DNA of 64,000 nucleotides from Strongylocentrotus purpuratus (GCF_000002235.5 NW_022145615.1:17160712-17224711); one strand, 5' to 3'. Positions 12,659-24,948 are shown, counted from the stretch's first letter. Made by a program: numbers and translations. Notes: generated by a model not told the origin, from the letters alone.

Positions 12659-13275
12659 CGTTTTCTTCCTCTAATGATTAAATGAAACGTAAAAGCTTCC
12701 GCGCTTCGCGCGGGAGGGGGGGGGGGGGAACCTGAATTCAGACGAGGATTAAGAGTCGAGAACTGTACAACGAATCGTTTTCTTCCTCTAATGATTAAAT
12801 GAAACGTAAAAGCTTCCGCGCTTCGCGCAGGAGGGGGGGGGCTGAATTTAGACAAGGATTAAGAGTCGAGAACTGTACAACGAATCGTTTTCTTTCTCTA
12901 ATGATTTAATGAAACGTAAAAGCTTCCGCGCTTCGCGCGGGAGGCGGGGGAGAGGAGGGGGGGGGACTTAATTTAGACAAGGATTAAGAGTCGAGAACAG
13001 TACAACGAATCGTCTTCTTTATCTAATAATTTAATGAATCGTAAAAGCTTCCGCGCATCGCGCGGGAGGTGGGGAACCTGTATTCAAACGAGGATTAAGA
13101 GTCGAGAACTCTACAACGACTCGTCTTCTTCCTCTAATAATTTAATAAATTGTAGAATTTTCGGCGCTTCGCGCGGGGGGGGGGGGGGAACTAAATTCAG
13201 ACGAGAATTATTTCCGAGAACGGTACAACGAATCGTCTTCTTTCTCTAATAATATAATGAAACGTTAAAGCTTGG
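12659..13275. repeat. GC-rich tandem array, six units of about 110-125 bp
   Basis: Units begin at about 12659, 12776, 12886, 13011, 13122 and 13234 with CGTNTTCTTNCTCTAATNAT. Most then carry GTAAAAGCTTCCGCGC, a CGCGCGGGAGG block with a variable G-run, and a conserved segment AAGAGTCGAGAAC. CCGCGC-TTC-GCGCGG in each good unit is a 6-bp stem with a 3-base loop. The last units are the most diverged. Inside the hAT-type element. Confidence 0.85.
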
Positions 13276-13408
13276 GAGGGGGAAACTCCCCCCCCCCCCG
13301 CATTACGTCACTGTTGGTCACCATTACGTACCAATATTTGGCTCGCATAATTTCAAATTTGGGCCCCCCCCCCCCCTAAGAAATCCTGGATCCGCGCCTG
13401 GATACGCT

Positions 13409-13619
13409 TTATATTCTCAAACTGCCTCTATAAAAGTATAACGATTTGGGGGGCTTTTACATTTAGACCCTCTTCCTCTTTACTTTACTGGCTTAATATG
13501 TTTCCCTGTAGCTTGGACAATACAATATGCTACACGTCTGGCGAGCTCTTTTTATAATCTTCCGCCATAGTGGTATTTTCTGACAGCCCCTCCATACAAT
13601 ACCCACCGACTGCAACCCC

Positions 13620-13650
<31 letters not shown>

Positions 13651-13928
13651 AACTAGGCGTGAACCGTCTACGCACTGACATTGGTCGGTGAACACTGTCT
13701 GCCGATGCATACTCCATTATCGTTGAAACGTTTTCCATCAACCGGTCAATGTGAACGTGCCCACCGATGAATCATCAGTCGATAGCATGTATTGTTTGAG
13801 CGAGGACACGATTCTATAGACCTTAAAACACACGAAGAATAGCATCATATACACCATTTCCTACTTGGTTGTCATTTGGAAAGGTGCAATACTGTAACCA
13901 GCTCGCAGACAGATACATACACATTATC
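13409..13928 (+). promoter_or_regulatory. 5' flank and presumed promoter/5' UTR of the calmodulin-like gene
   Basis: This 520-bp stretch separates the hAT-type element from the start codon at 13929. It includes a poly-C/(CT)n tract at about 13616..13650. I see no clear TATA box or X-box. The transcription start cannot be placed from sequence alone. Confidence 0.4.
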
Positions 13929-16900
13929 ATGGTAAGTCCTTTTGATCAGTTTACATTTTTGGCAATTCGTTCATAATGATTCAAGCCCCTATCAGGCATT
14001 TGCAAGCCCTTTATCTGAAAATTTATCTGTAGCGGCAAGACGAGCCTATATGAAAATATGTGCAATATTTTAAAATACTAGGTGGTTTTCTTTCTGTAGG
14101 CTTTGAAGCCCTCATTTTGTACACAACAAATGGAGTGAATAAAACGCTGCCAGTTACAAAATTCAAATTTGATAAAGAAAAATGACTGTTATTTTGCTAA
14201 CGATGAATATTTTTTTTCCTACCATACTTTTAGGAAAGATTTCAATTATGATGTTTTTACAACATTTTTGCCCTTTTACAAGTTTTAACATTTTCACAAT
14301 ACACGCTATTCCCTGTAAAACCCTTTAAATGAATTAAAGTAATTATATTAGCTTCAATTTACATTAGGCATAGACCTATCAACTATTTTGTAGGGAATCT
14401 ATGAATATAAATCTTATTAAGACAATGCCAATGTTTGTTCTTAATGAAACATTTGTGTTTAAAAGATAATAGAGAATGAATGGAAATCTTGAAATCACCC
14501 CTGTAGCTATTAAACAATTTCTCATTTACTGAACGATTAATTTGTTACCTGTCGTTATTGTTAAATGTTATAAAATGATAGTAACTTTGCGTTATATACA
14601 AGCAGTTTAAACAACTTATATACCATTTTCCATTCGTACTATTTGAAACACTAAAACATTAGAAAGCAGTTCGATTAATCGAATTATAGGTCTAATGATT
14701 AAAGATTAAGGGGTCTGCTCGCTATTCATAAAGACCGCTATTTATAAAGGAACGATAGATAGCGGTCCTTATGAACAGCGAGCTTGCACCAAAGGTTAAA
14801 CCCTAAACCGCTTATATAAAGGATTTGCTTCTCTAAAATAGACGGAACTCTAGACCGAATAACAAGCATGTAAATGGGGAAGTAACCTTAGATTTTCCTT
14901 TATTTCTTCTTCTTCTTTTATTTCTTTAGTAACTTATTTTATTTATATATTTATTTTGAGGGTGTTTTATTAAAGAGAAGAAGGAATGTGATCTAATTTG
15001 ATTTAAACCTTTTACATGTTTTTTTCTTCAAATGAGGAAGACAGTGTTCCATAAACAAGAAATGCCGGTACAAAATAGCAAACAAATATTATAAGCAATT
15101 GTTCATCTATTTTTTTTTTTACTCCAAATCAAAAGGCATATCAAGATACTGATACTGTGGGGGGGGGGGGGGGGAGATCATTTTCCCAGAGATTGATGTA
15201 GATATCACGTATCTTGGCCTTCAAACAGGGTGGGGTCTATGCCAATTTCACCCTATACTAGAATGTTGGATACGCCAATGAAATCTGAAAACTAATGAGA
15301 TATTATATTTGGGGGAAAAACTTTAGAGTAAGATATTTCCCCAAATAATAAAATTTAAATTGTTCACTGCTCCCCGTACGACAAGTGCACCAATATTTAT
15401 GGGAACGTTTCTCTTCGAATGAACCTAGACGGAAATAAGTTTGCTTGAAAATCCCAAATTTGTTTCCTTTAACGTTTGTAATTATGTGTCTGTGAAATTT
15501 CGCCACCTGTTTCAGCTGGTACTCGTGCTAAAGGCTAAGTACTCACTAAGTACTCATGGGAGGCGTCACGTGGGGAGGGGGGTCAAAGGGGAATCATTAT
15601 AGAACTATCAAAACAATAACGACAACAGCAAAAAAGTAACAAACACAAGTAGGGAATCCCGAAGTAGAAATCGACAATTTAACATGAATCTTTGTAACCG
15701 GAAATTCGTATGAAACTCCTTTTATTCTTCTCAATGAAAACAATATACAGTTCATTAGTTTGATAGCCTTAGGGATTTTCAGTGTAAACACGGCTAGTGA
15801 GGGACTCTCCCCTTGTTTCTTGTTTCCACTGAACGTGTTTGATTAGAATGCTGTTGCCGATCGTTAGCAAATAAGTGATAAAACCTTATCAATTACAAAG
15901 TGCAAGCTGATTAAAACAGTTATTCTGAATCTGCAACATTCTGTAATTGTTTAACCAATTCAGATCAGAATAGATTGACATTAATAACATCAATTATGAG
16001 GTCATAATTATCCTGGCCTTTGGGTCGCCTCTATTTCATTTTCTTACATAATTTACCCTAAAAAATATCATGAGATATTTCTTAAAGCTTGAAAAGCATA
16101 CGTACTATCATACAAAATATGTAAATCATTGTGTTATAATCATAATGTATTCTTTCTATTCTTAAATTACTATCAAAAAGTTGTTATTTAAAGGGCACTT
16201 ATCATCAGTAATGCCAATCACTGTGTAATAATACAATTCTATTCTTATAATTATGATCATCAAAAAGCTGTAATTATGATTGAACTTAGCAATCCCTCAT
16301 ACTATTTATTCGGCATTGAAGCTTGAAAGGCATTCAATTCGATTTCCGTAAATCACTATCATGCTTCATTAGACAGCCATTATACTCCCATAATTTCTGC
16401 AAAACAAAATTGTTCACGACCTTCGCTATTGTGACGTCTCGTATAAACAAATAATGGACGGTATGAATTGTTAAGGTGTTCCTAACAGTTATTTAGGTAC
16501 ATGCCATTGTAACACGTTTTATTAGACCTACTTAATTTGCGTTGCATTATTAGTTAAATCGACAAATTTGCAGTCGCGAAATATATTATGTTGTCTCATC
16601 AATAACGAAATAAAATTAATGAAAGATCAGATTCTGCAAAAAGGGTGCTAAGATCATTCCAGAATTCGTTAAAGACTTGAAAGGTAAAGAAAAGGGGTGC
16701 ACAGGTTTCGGTTCACCTTTTACAAAAGGAACACTCTGTATCTGTAATTTTTTTAATGCGGAAAAGCCAAACTTTGGTAAGAATTAATTCATCAAGAATT
16801 TTTTTTTTAATAGCAAAGCTCGTATAGCTTTATAAATATGATAATACAAAATAGAAGTTTTAAAAGCCCTTTTATTTTGTTATGTTGTAGTCCGTAACTT

Positions 16901-18119
16901 TAAGTTGAATGAGTGAATATATTTGATTTATTTTCCATCAGAAAATTGATGTTCCTGTTATAAACATATTCCTATAATAAAACGAATCCACTCTTGTTTA
17001 ATTATTATACGCATGGTTGAATCCATATGTTTCGCATTTTGTAAAACCATACCAATCTTATGATAAAAAGTATTCTGGGCCTAAGATTTATTCAAACCTC
17101 ATGAACCCATAGACATGTATTTACATCAATGAAAATACATATTTTCCCTAAATGTAAACGATACAAAATGTGTACATGTAGTTAGAATTGAATAAATACA
17201 AATAAGTTTTAGAAAAATGCATCATAATGATCTGATTACGTCCATACCTTTGACGTGACCAATTTTTGTGTGAATGGTTGAAAGCGAATGCCCATCATAT
17301 TCGGTGGACCAATGCTACGCAGACAATAGTTGACATAACTTGAACACACTACCCTGCAGTTTACTCAGTAAACAGAGAATGACTCTTCTCGAGTGCCACG
17401 CCCACTTTTGATATTGGCAAATATGCACATACACTATTATGAACTCTCTTACTAGCTAACCCAGTGTTCACGACAGTGTTTCCCTTGTGCATGGGAACAC
17501 ACCGAGAGGGATAACAAAGCAAAAGTCAATACTGAAGGTGTATCCTTAAGTGACGTCATTTTTCATTGGGTCAAACAGCACTTCCCTTTTCAATATTCTA
17601 TTCATAAAATGAGGTTGAGAGTATCTATATATGAAGATAAATTTACTGGTACTCATTACTGTAATAATTCATTTCGTTCTACCTCACCAGTTCACAATAC
17701 ACCAATGCCTATAACTTGTAAATACCATGCGCTATTCAAATTGTATCTAATTTTTTTATTGTCTGTATTATGATCACTGATGAAGCCAATAATGTTTTAC
17801 AAAAAAGGCCGATCAAAGAATTCCATAATCAGTTGAAATATAAACAGTTCTACTTATATCATATTATAAGGAATGATAATGGTAACAATCATAATCTTGT
17901 AATAGAATGATAATATAGCTGCAGTAGATGAACAAGTACCATTTCAGTACATGTCAGGGGTTTGGAAAATATCGAGAAGCCAGGAAGAGAAAGAGAAAGA
18001 GTAAGTATATTATTGTGGTTATTTACTTTGTACCATTATGTTGTGTTGAATGTATTTCCTATTTTGACTTATTAAAATAATAAATCTTTCTGAACTAACT
18101 TCCCCCTCCCTCTCTCTAT

Positions 18120-18185
<66 letters not shown>

Positions 18186-18602
18186 TCTTTCTTTCTGTCT
18201 CTCTACTCTCACTCACACTCTCTCTATTCTATCTCTCCCCTCTCTATCTCTCTCTCTCTCTCTCCTTCTCATTCTCTCTCTTTCACCTTTGTTTCTCTCT
18301 TTCATATGCACATCATCCCAGTCGAAGCCAACAGAGAGCCAATTGAAAGGTAAGATTTCATACCCCCCCCCCCCCACACACACACACATAATATACACTT
18401 TCTCCTCTGGTTATCATGTTGACATTGTATGTGCATTGGCAGCATCAGGATTCTTGGGGAGGGGGGGGGGCAAACATGTAAGAAAAAGACAAGTAAAGAA
18501 TGGCCGGGGGTATCATACTTTGTACATGGACAATAATTATTAAACAAGCAAATATATTCCATATTTGGCTGATAGAGTGAGAGTGAGTGAGTGTGGGTGG
18601 GT

Positions 18603-18640
<38 letters not shown>

Positions 18641-20775
18641 AAGAGAGAGAGAAAGAGAAAGATGGAGGAGAAAAGGAGAAAGAGAGAATTATAAGGGCGC
18701 ACGTGCCCCCTGTGCACCGCCCCCAACCTCCACTGCTGCGGACTGCAATTTCGAGACCAAACGACAACTGATCTAAAAAGAGAACTGGATTAATGCAAAT
18801 AATTATATAGATCAAGGAAAATTTGTCTTTATACTTTAATGATTAAGCATAGTAGAGAGTCCATGCGAGGATAAGTATAAGGTCAAGTGAGACAAAAACG
18901 TGTTTTTTATAAATGATTCATTTTTTAATGATTTTGATTTACCTATTTACGACTCTATTTTCAACCTCTACTCCACCCAGAGTTTAAGGAGGCGTTTGGT
19001 CTTTACGATAGGGATAATGATGGCTTCATCACAACAGATATACTAGGAGAGGTCATGAGGTCATTGGGGTCATGTCCGACGGAAGCGGAAGTGGAGGAGT
19101 CTATCAACATGGAGGACCCACATGGTAAGGGAATATATTAAATTCAAAGAGTTCAGATGGACATCATTATTGCTCGATTTGTTGTGTTTTTTACAACAGC
19201 GCTTGAATCGAGAAATTCTACCGATCGGACACCTGCAAATTAATGCTTGATAAAGATATTTTATTCGTCGCCAACATTCTTCTCCCTTTTTCTCATAATT
19301 AGTCTTTTCCATCTCATCCTTCTTCTGTTTTTTCATTTTTCTTTTTGTTCTTTTTCCTTCTTCTTTTCCTCCATTTCTGTATATACCTTGTCAACATGAT
19401 TATGATTATGGTTGTTTTTGTTGCTCACGTTGTTCTGCTCTTTTCCTCCTTTTTGTTAATCTTATTCTCTTTCTTATTCTACTTCTTCTTTATCCTTCCT
19501 ATTATCCATCTGTTAATTGTTTCCTTACACCCTTTGCAGGTAAAGGTAAACTAGACTTCAACGTGTTTTCTCGGATAATGGCACATCACATCAGTCAGTC
19601 ACAGGTGGATCCTGAAGAATTCCGAGATGCCTTCAGAGTTTTTGATAAAGATGACACGGGAACACTTAGGTAGGTCTATTATGTCGTTATTTCCACCATT
19701 TTGTTTAAAAAGCATATTGTTTATGCTGTAGACAGATAAACCCCCTCCCCCCTCCACTCCACTCCACAAAAAAAAGATAAGGGAAACACTGTAGATTTGG
19801 TTGAAGAAAAACTTGAACTAGTCTTTGGCACCCGGTGCGGTTTTTAGCACTTACATATTGATCTATGTATACAAAAACACAACTCTGGTTACTATCGATT
19901 CTACACTTTAAAGCAAATGCGACGTATAGGTGTAAACATAATATTGTCATAGACAATAAATAATTACCCGTAGTAAAATTATACTACTAATTAAAAGTAA
20001 AGTTCAAGAAACAGCAAAAACGTATTTTGATACAATCGAATCTTTATTGGACAGTCTTTTGGCCTAGAAACGTAGTATTAGGCGCATTATAAATGTGAGC
20101 TATTATTATTATTATTCCATAAAATCTTGTTTTATTGTTTTACTTTGACCAATCAGCGCAGCGGAGTTACGTCACGTGATGACAAGCCTTGGTGAGAAGT
20201 TAACGGATACTGAAGTAGATGAGATGATACGAGAGGCGGATGTAGGCAGTGACGGCAGGATAAATTATGAAGGTAATATAGTCCATCTAAACATCTTTAT
20301 TATTAGATACAAGGCTCCATGCACCACGAACGTGACATTGATAAATAGTAATATGGCATGTCTCTTTTAAAGTACTTCTCTGTTAAAGATACTATGTCCC
20401 TTTTGCATCCAACATCAAAATCCGTAGAACTTTGCAGGAATTATGAATATGACATGTATGTCCCACCCGTGAAATTTAATTTAATTCCTTTAACAATGAT
20501 TGTGTTGCCTTTGAAGGTTATGTTGTATATCAGCCAAACTATGAAATATTCATTTTTATCATGAATCCATAGGTTAAATTTTCCCTTTAATGACAATGAC
20601 AAAAATCATTTAATCATGTTATATTATCTAGGATACTGTTGCCAAATGACTGCAATAATAGCTTCTGACTATTAAATATAACTGTTTTATAAACAACATT
20701 TACATTTATTTTTGTTCTCTCCTGCCTTTTCTCATTCCAGAATTCGTTCAAATGATAGCTCAGACACAACAGTGA
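13929..20775 (+). CDS. Divergent calmodulin-like EF-hand protein, 6 coding exons, complete (151 aa)
   Basis: Four EF-hand protein, presumably a calcium sensor. Exons: 13929..13931 (ATG only), 18322..18349, 18981..19124, 19540..19669, 20157..20272 and 20741..20775; all introns are GT-AG and all phases agree. The ATG-only first exon, the short second exon breaking after the first base of a Glu codon and the 144-nt third exon are the calmodulin layout. Strong calmodulin matches: [54 protein letters not shown] and NYEEFVQMI. Loop I (residues 20-31) is [12 protein letters not shown], with Ile at position 12; loop II (56-67) is [12 protein letters not shown], with His, Lys and Val at positions 3, 5 and 12. 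Loops III ([12 protein letters not shown]) and IV ([12 protein letters not shown]) keep the last Glu, but IV has Gly at position 3. The N-lobe probably does not bind calcium normally. It is not calmodulin itself; its partner is unknown. Confidence 0.95.
13932..18321 (+). other. Intron 1 of the calmodulin-like gene
   Basis: A 4.4-kb intron directly after the ATG. I recognise no exon in it. A (G)n run at about 15160..15175 and a long pyrimidine tract just before the acceptor are the only striking features. Confidence 0.7.
18103..18302. repeat. (CT)n microsatellite ending about 20 bp before exon 2 of the calmodulin-like gene
   Basis: Nearly 200 bp of CT/CCCT/TTTCT repeats precede the acceptor CATCATCCCAG|TCGAAG. 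It acts in effect as a greatly extended polypyrimidine tract for a 28-nt exon. Confidence 0.9.
18596..18662. repeat. (GT)n(GA)n compound microsatellite
   Basis: GT repeats run straight into GA repeats, in intron 2 of the calmodulin-like gene. Confidence 0.9.
20080..20117 (+). repeat. SINE/LINE-type 3' tail with (ATT)n
   Basis: GGCGCATTATAAATGTGAGC followed by an ATT run resembles the GCGCTATA...(ATT)n tails at 25069..25147 and 54556..54630. Only the tail is recognisable. It lies in intron 4 of the calmodulin-like gene, close to the exon 5 acceptor. Confidence 0.4.
20383..20479 (+). repeat. Partial copy of the TTAA-flanked MITE
   Basis: Ninety-seven bases align without gaps to the left end of the element at 25794..26331, with about 8 differences by my count. 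It starts at the same TTAAAGATACTATGTCCC terminus. The matching right terminus was not found downstream, so this is a left-end fragment. It lies in intron 5 of the calmodulin-like gene. Confidence 0.85.
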
Positions 20776-22794
20776 ATCCAACAAGTTCAATTAGAGATAT
20801 AAACACCTTAGTCTTTCAGGATAAAGAACAGTTACAGAGTCCTGAATCTCGTCTTACTATAACAAGTTGCGATCGATCCAGTTTGATCGTAAGGCCTTCA
20901 ACCAATCGCAAACTTAGAAGCTTTCATCTCTTCACTGCAGAGTTCTGGGCCCCGTCTTATAAACAGTTAATTTTTATCGTAACTTATTTGTGATTGATTT
21001 CATTCACAACTATGTAAATTAGAGATAGGAGACTGTAAACTTGCGATTAGTTTGAGGACTTGCGATTGATGTGGATCAATCGTCCAGAATTATATTATGT
21101 TAAATATCTGTTAATAAGACGAGATTCTGAATGGGAAACACATTTTGGCTGCGTCTTTAATAAGAGTGTGCAATGATAACAAACGCTTTATATTTCTCAT
21201 AGTGCTTTCTAGGATTGAGTAATTAGAGTAAAGGAAATTCCAAGGATAGTAATATTTCAAGAATAAGTATGCCAAAGTTCTCCAGGACACTATTGAAAAT
21301 GAGCGACGACATTTTCATTTTGCCATATTCTTGCAGTAACAGACGACAAGAGAATCCATAGCTAGTGAGGTATTTCTGAGCGAATCGGCATAGCGCCATC
21401 TATAGAAACGGACAGATAGCTTTGTGAATCATTTTTCATTATTCATTTTCCCAAACATCCATTATGATTTAGGCCGGGTTCAGTGGGAATATTCGAACAA
21501 TCAATTCAATGGAAGATATATTTGCTCGATACTTATGTCATATCATGAAGACAAACTATGAAGTTTCGTTTTATTCATGTTTCTAAATTCTTTTAAATGA
21601 AATGAAATCTACGAATCAATCAAAAACAGCAAGAATAACGTGATTATGCTTGTTGGAATAATTGTGTCTTTAAAATATGACAATATTTTGATCTCATAAT
21701 GTTACTTCATCACTGAATATTGTCTTGATTAAAAGTGTCTCTGTATTAGTGAAAAACTTGAAAAACCTTTCATCTGAAATATTGTTGATAGCCAAACTAA
21801 CTAGAAAAATCATTTAAAAAGCAATCTAATAACAAGAAATGCATTGTATGTATGCCTATTGCCGCAGAGTGATGACGTTTATTGAATGTGAATTTATAGC
21901 GAATATTATTTATGTAGTCAATGTTAATAAAAACACTGAAAAGGTCACACAAGAATTGAATGAAATTTTCATTATTTAAGGTTTTGAATGATAGTAACTA
22001 TACCGTAAATACATATATAAAAGATAGTGGCCTGTGCTCTCACACCCCTCCCCCATTTTGAAAAAGAGAAAGAGAAATGGAGAGGAGAGAGAAAGGGTCA
22101 TAAAAAAGAAAGGAGATAGAAGTGAAAGGAGAGGCACTTCCAATGGGAGTATTGTTAAGTAAGACATATGCCACCAAGACCCCCATTATTATGCCACTCC
22201 CTCCACAAATGGTGGTTCACGTTTAAGCCCCTGTATTTTCACCAATATAATCATTATCCGATTAATAAATAACCTGGCCCTACTTTCACAATCTGCATTT
22301 TTTTCAAAGCGTCGTAATTGTAGTTATTCCTAAAATTGTAGTTACATGTACTTATTAATGTTACGAGCTGAATAGTAAAACATTGTCTTACTATAGGTTT
22401 AATTTATGTGTTGCCACAACATTTTGTCAAAATCATGAATCCTTGATAGACTTCCGTTGTTTACCCACATAATAGTGACATTTGAATAAATGACATTAAT
22501 TCTCCATTCAAGGAAACACGGATTAAATCTCAATGCTTATGATTTTCAGAGCAGGAAATGCTTGATAACTGTTAACAGTCCAGTTATTGGCAGGGAAAAA
22601 AAAGACATCAACGTTAACATGCATTTGCAGTGCAGGGAGCATTAGATAAATACCCCGAGCATTCAAGTACCTCTCCTCTAGGCCGCCCAGCTTACATGCG
22701 ATAGAGTACATTTATTAGAATAAGGGTAGCAAACGACCAAAAGCGCGCAATCCACTCAATTGCTCACGTTTTATATACATCCGGATGTAATATT
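20776..22794. other. 3' UTR and flank of the calmodulin-like gene
   Basis: An open frame continuing past the stop in another frame (20712..20993) is not conserved and is treated as chance. No further gene seen. The first AATAAA I found downstream of the stop is at 21926..21931. Confidence 0.5.
21926..21931 (+). promoter_or_regulatory. Candidate poly(A) signal AATAAA
   Basis: A canonical hexamer 1.15 kb after the calmodulin-like stop codon. An ATTAAA variant or a spliced 3' UTR could be used instead; there is no transcript evidence. Confidence 0.3.
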
Positions 22795-22807
22795 GTTGCT
22801 AGGCAAC
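22795..22807. promoter_or_regulatory. Perfect X-box (RFX site)
   Basis: GTTGCTAGGCAAC satisfies both half-sites of the RFX X-box with a 1-nt spacer. It lies between the calmodulin-like gene (stop at 20775) and the PHM-like gene (start at 28795), with no recognised start codon nearby. It could mark an unrecognised ciliary promoter or a distal enhancer. Motif evidence only. Confidence 0.55.
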
Positions 22808-22900
22808 CGGTATGACGGCATTGCGATGGGAAGAGTAGCTGGCATATGGTAGGATTGCAAGATCGCGGAGGATGAGGAGGGAGAATGGTGGACAGAGAGG

Positions 22901-23172
22901 CAGTGGCGGGTTAAAGGAGGCACGGGAAGGATACGTCCCCCGGCCCCTTCCCCTCCACCCCGCCACAAGAAAAGGGAGGATGAAACGGGCTAATATGTCT
23001 TGTTTCTATTATCTATAATTATTCTCATTATTTATTTATTCAATTACTTTTGCTTGTCAGAGAAAAACAGGCGCATCACAAAGAAGATTATCTTTTATTG
23101 CTTCTTATCACAGGAATTTTAGACTGTGCCCCCCCCCCCCCCCCCCACCAGAGAAACCTGGATCCGCCACTG
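22901..23172. mobile_element. hAT-type MITE (CAGTGGCGG ends)
   Basis: The left end is CAGTGGCGG and the right end GGATCCGCCACTG, matching the terminal consensus of the other hAT-type elements here. The flanking octamers (CAGAGAGG and AGAAGCGA) do not match, so either the duplication has decayed or one boundary is rearranged. Interior with long C-runs, no coding capacity. Confidence 0.65.
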
Positions 23173-23956
23173 AGAAGCGAGATATGGTGTTGGGTAGGAT
23201 AAGAGGATGATACTCGTTCTTTTGTCCCATAGGTTCTCTTGAGAGGAAATGTTGAGCATTTTTTTAACCAGAGGCGATTAAGACCTTGCATAATGCGGCA
23301 CTGCAATTCATTCACAGACACATAACACCACACCAGGGAGATTGCGAATGCATGGGCTATAAATAAGGTGAAAATCAATCGCATTTTACTACAAATTACG
23401 AAAACCTTCAATTTGATGTTACGAACGGAGGAATAATAATCCCCAGTGTATTAAGGCAATGCATCAAACCACATTTGATATCAGTTCAAGTGTCCTTTCA
23501 TTTGAAATAATAATCTCATGAAACTGATGACAAACATTATAATGCGTGGAAAAAACATTGCAAAATAGTATAGAATATCACTTTTGTTTTAATAGCTTAC
23601 AGACAGAGTGGTGTTCAGTTGTGGATGTTAAGGGGGCTGGGGATATTTGCTCCCCCATACTTTCCAAAGGACCCCTCCCCCTCCCCTAGACAAAAGAAGA
23701 AAAAATGTGCTGCGCCTCTTCGGAATGGACATTGTCATAAAAACAGTGACAACCGAATCCCAGCCCGGCACTAACGTCCTTTGGCAAGACATTAATCCAC
23801 ATTTGTCGCTCCCCACCCAGGTGTAAATGATTACCTGGCAATTGCGCAGGTAATAATGGTTGCAGGGCCAGCAGGAAAAGCAGTGTCAATACTGATGTGG
23901 CTACACTCGGGGTACATAAGACAAACTTAATATTATCATTATTAGTAATTGGAGTA

Positions 23957-23957
23957 C

Positions 23958-23998
<41 letters not shown>

Positions 23999-24018
23999 AT
24001 AGTAGTAGTAGTAGTAGC

Positions 24019-24073
<55 letters not shown>
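23957..24073. repeat. (TAG)n microsatellite
   Basis: More than 110 bp of nearly pure TAG repeats, with a few interruptions, followed by an AT-rich (ATT)-like stretch to about 24180. Confidence 0.95.
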
Positions 24074-24948
24074 TTTTCAATAATTATTTTTTATCATCAA
24101 TATTGTTATTTGTTATTATTATTATTATTTATCTGTTTTAATTATTTTTTATTGTCATTGCTATTATTATCATCATAATTATTTTTATGACAAATAGTCA
24201 TAACATCACTATAGTAATCACTCTGACAGACAGCAGACCACCGTAATGAGATTGATCATATATTACTCTCGATGAATAGGGAAGAAAATATCGGACATAG
24301 CAAATATTCAAGCTATACCAGCAACAACGTCATCAAAATGGTAAAAGTGGTGTTATATTGAATAAACCTCAAGCCACAGTAAAGGTATAGTCATAATGTT
24401 TTGCTAGAATGCAATGAAATATGGAATCAAATATCTTGCAGTATTCACCCATGCGTGAGAACAATTTAGAAGCATAGTAATATGAAGCAACAATATTCAG
24501 AAGCTCTAGAGCTGTTGTTTGCATGCTATATTGAAAGTACCAATAGCCATTCGAATGCGGCGCCTTTTCAATTCCTGAAGATTTAAGGCTGTTGAGATTA
24601 TGGCGCGGTAAAACACCGGGGAAAAAAAGAGAGAAAAAAAATGGCAACTATATTAAAAAATGTGTTTTTACTCAGCTCTGTGTTATAAGATATGTGAAGC
24701 GTATAACAGTTCATCATTAAAAAATCGCCGTGTCAAATCTGGACGAGCATTTTAATAGTCTGCATGCAATTTGCAACTCTAGCGATCTCATTGCTCAGTG
24801 ATACAAATAATTACTTCCTATTTGTCTGACAATCCACCCCCCTCCCCCCTCCAAAGAAGAAAACATATTTAAAAAGTTGTCCATAGTCGTCAGTTTCATG
24901 TGTTGTAGCCGATTCAAAGACGAGGATGTATGATCGTCATATCTGGAA

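Larger units (their letters stand above)
10536..13400. mobile_element. hAT-type non-autonomous DNA transposon with 8-bp target duplications
   Basis: The ends are CAGGCGCGGATCCAG and its complement CTGGATCCGCGCCTG (13386..13400). The flanks carry an identical 8-base duplication, GATACGCT, at 10528..10535 and 13401..13408. An 8-bp target site duplication with CAG-initial termini is the hallmark of hAT transposons. No transposase frame is visible; the 2,865-bp interior instead holds poly-G/C runs, a hairpin cluster, a large foldback and a GC-rich tandem array. It lies between PACRG and the calmodulin-like gene, ending about 0.5 kb before the latter's start codon. The perfect duplications suggest a fairly recent insertion. 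Confidence 0.85.
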
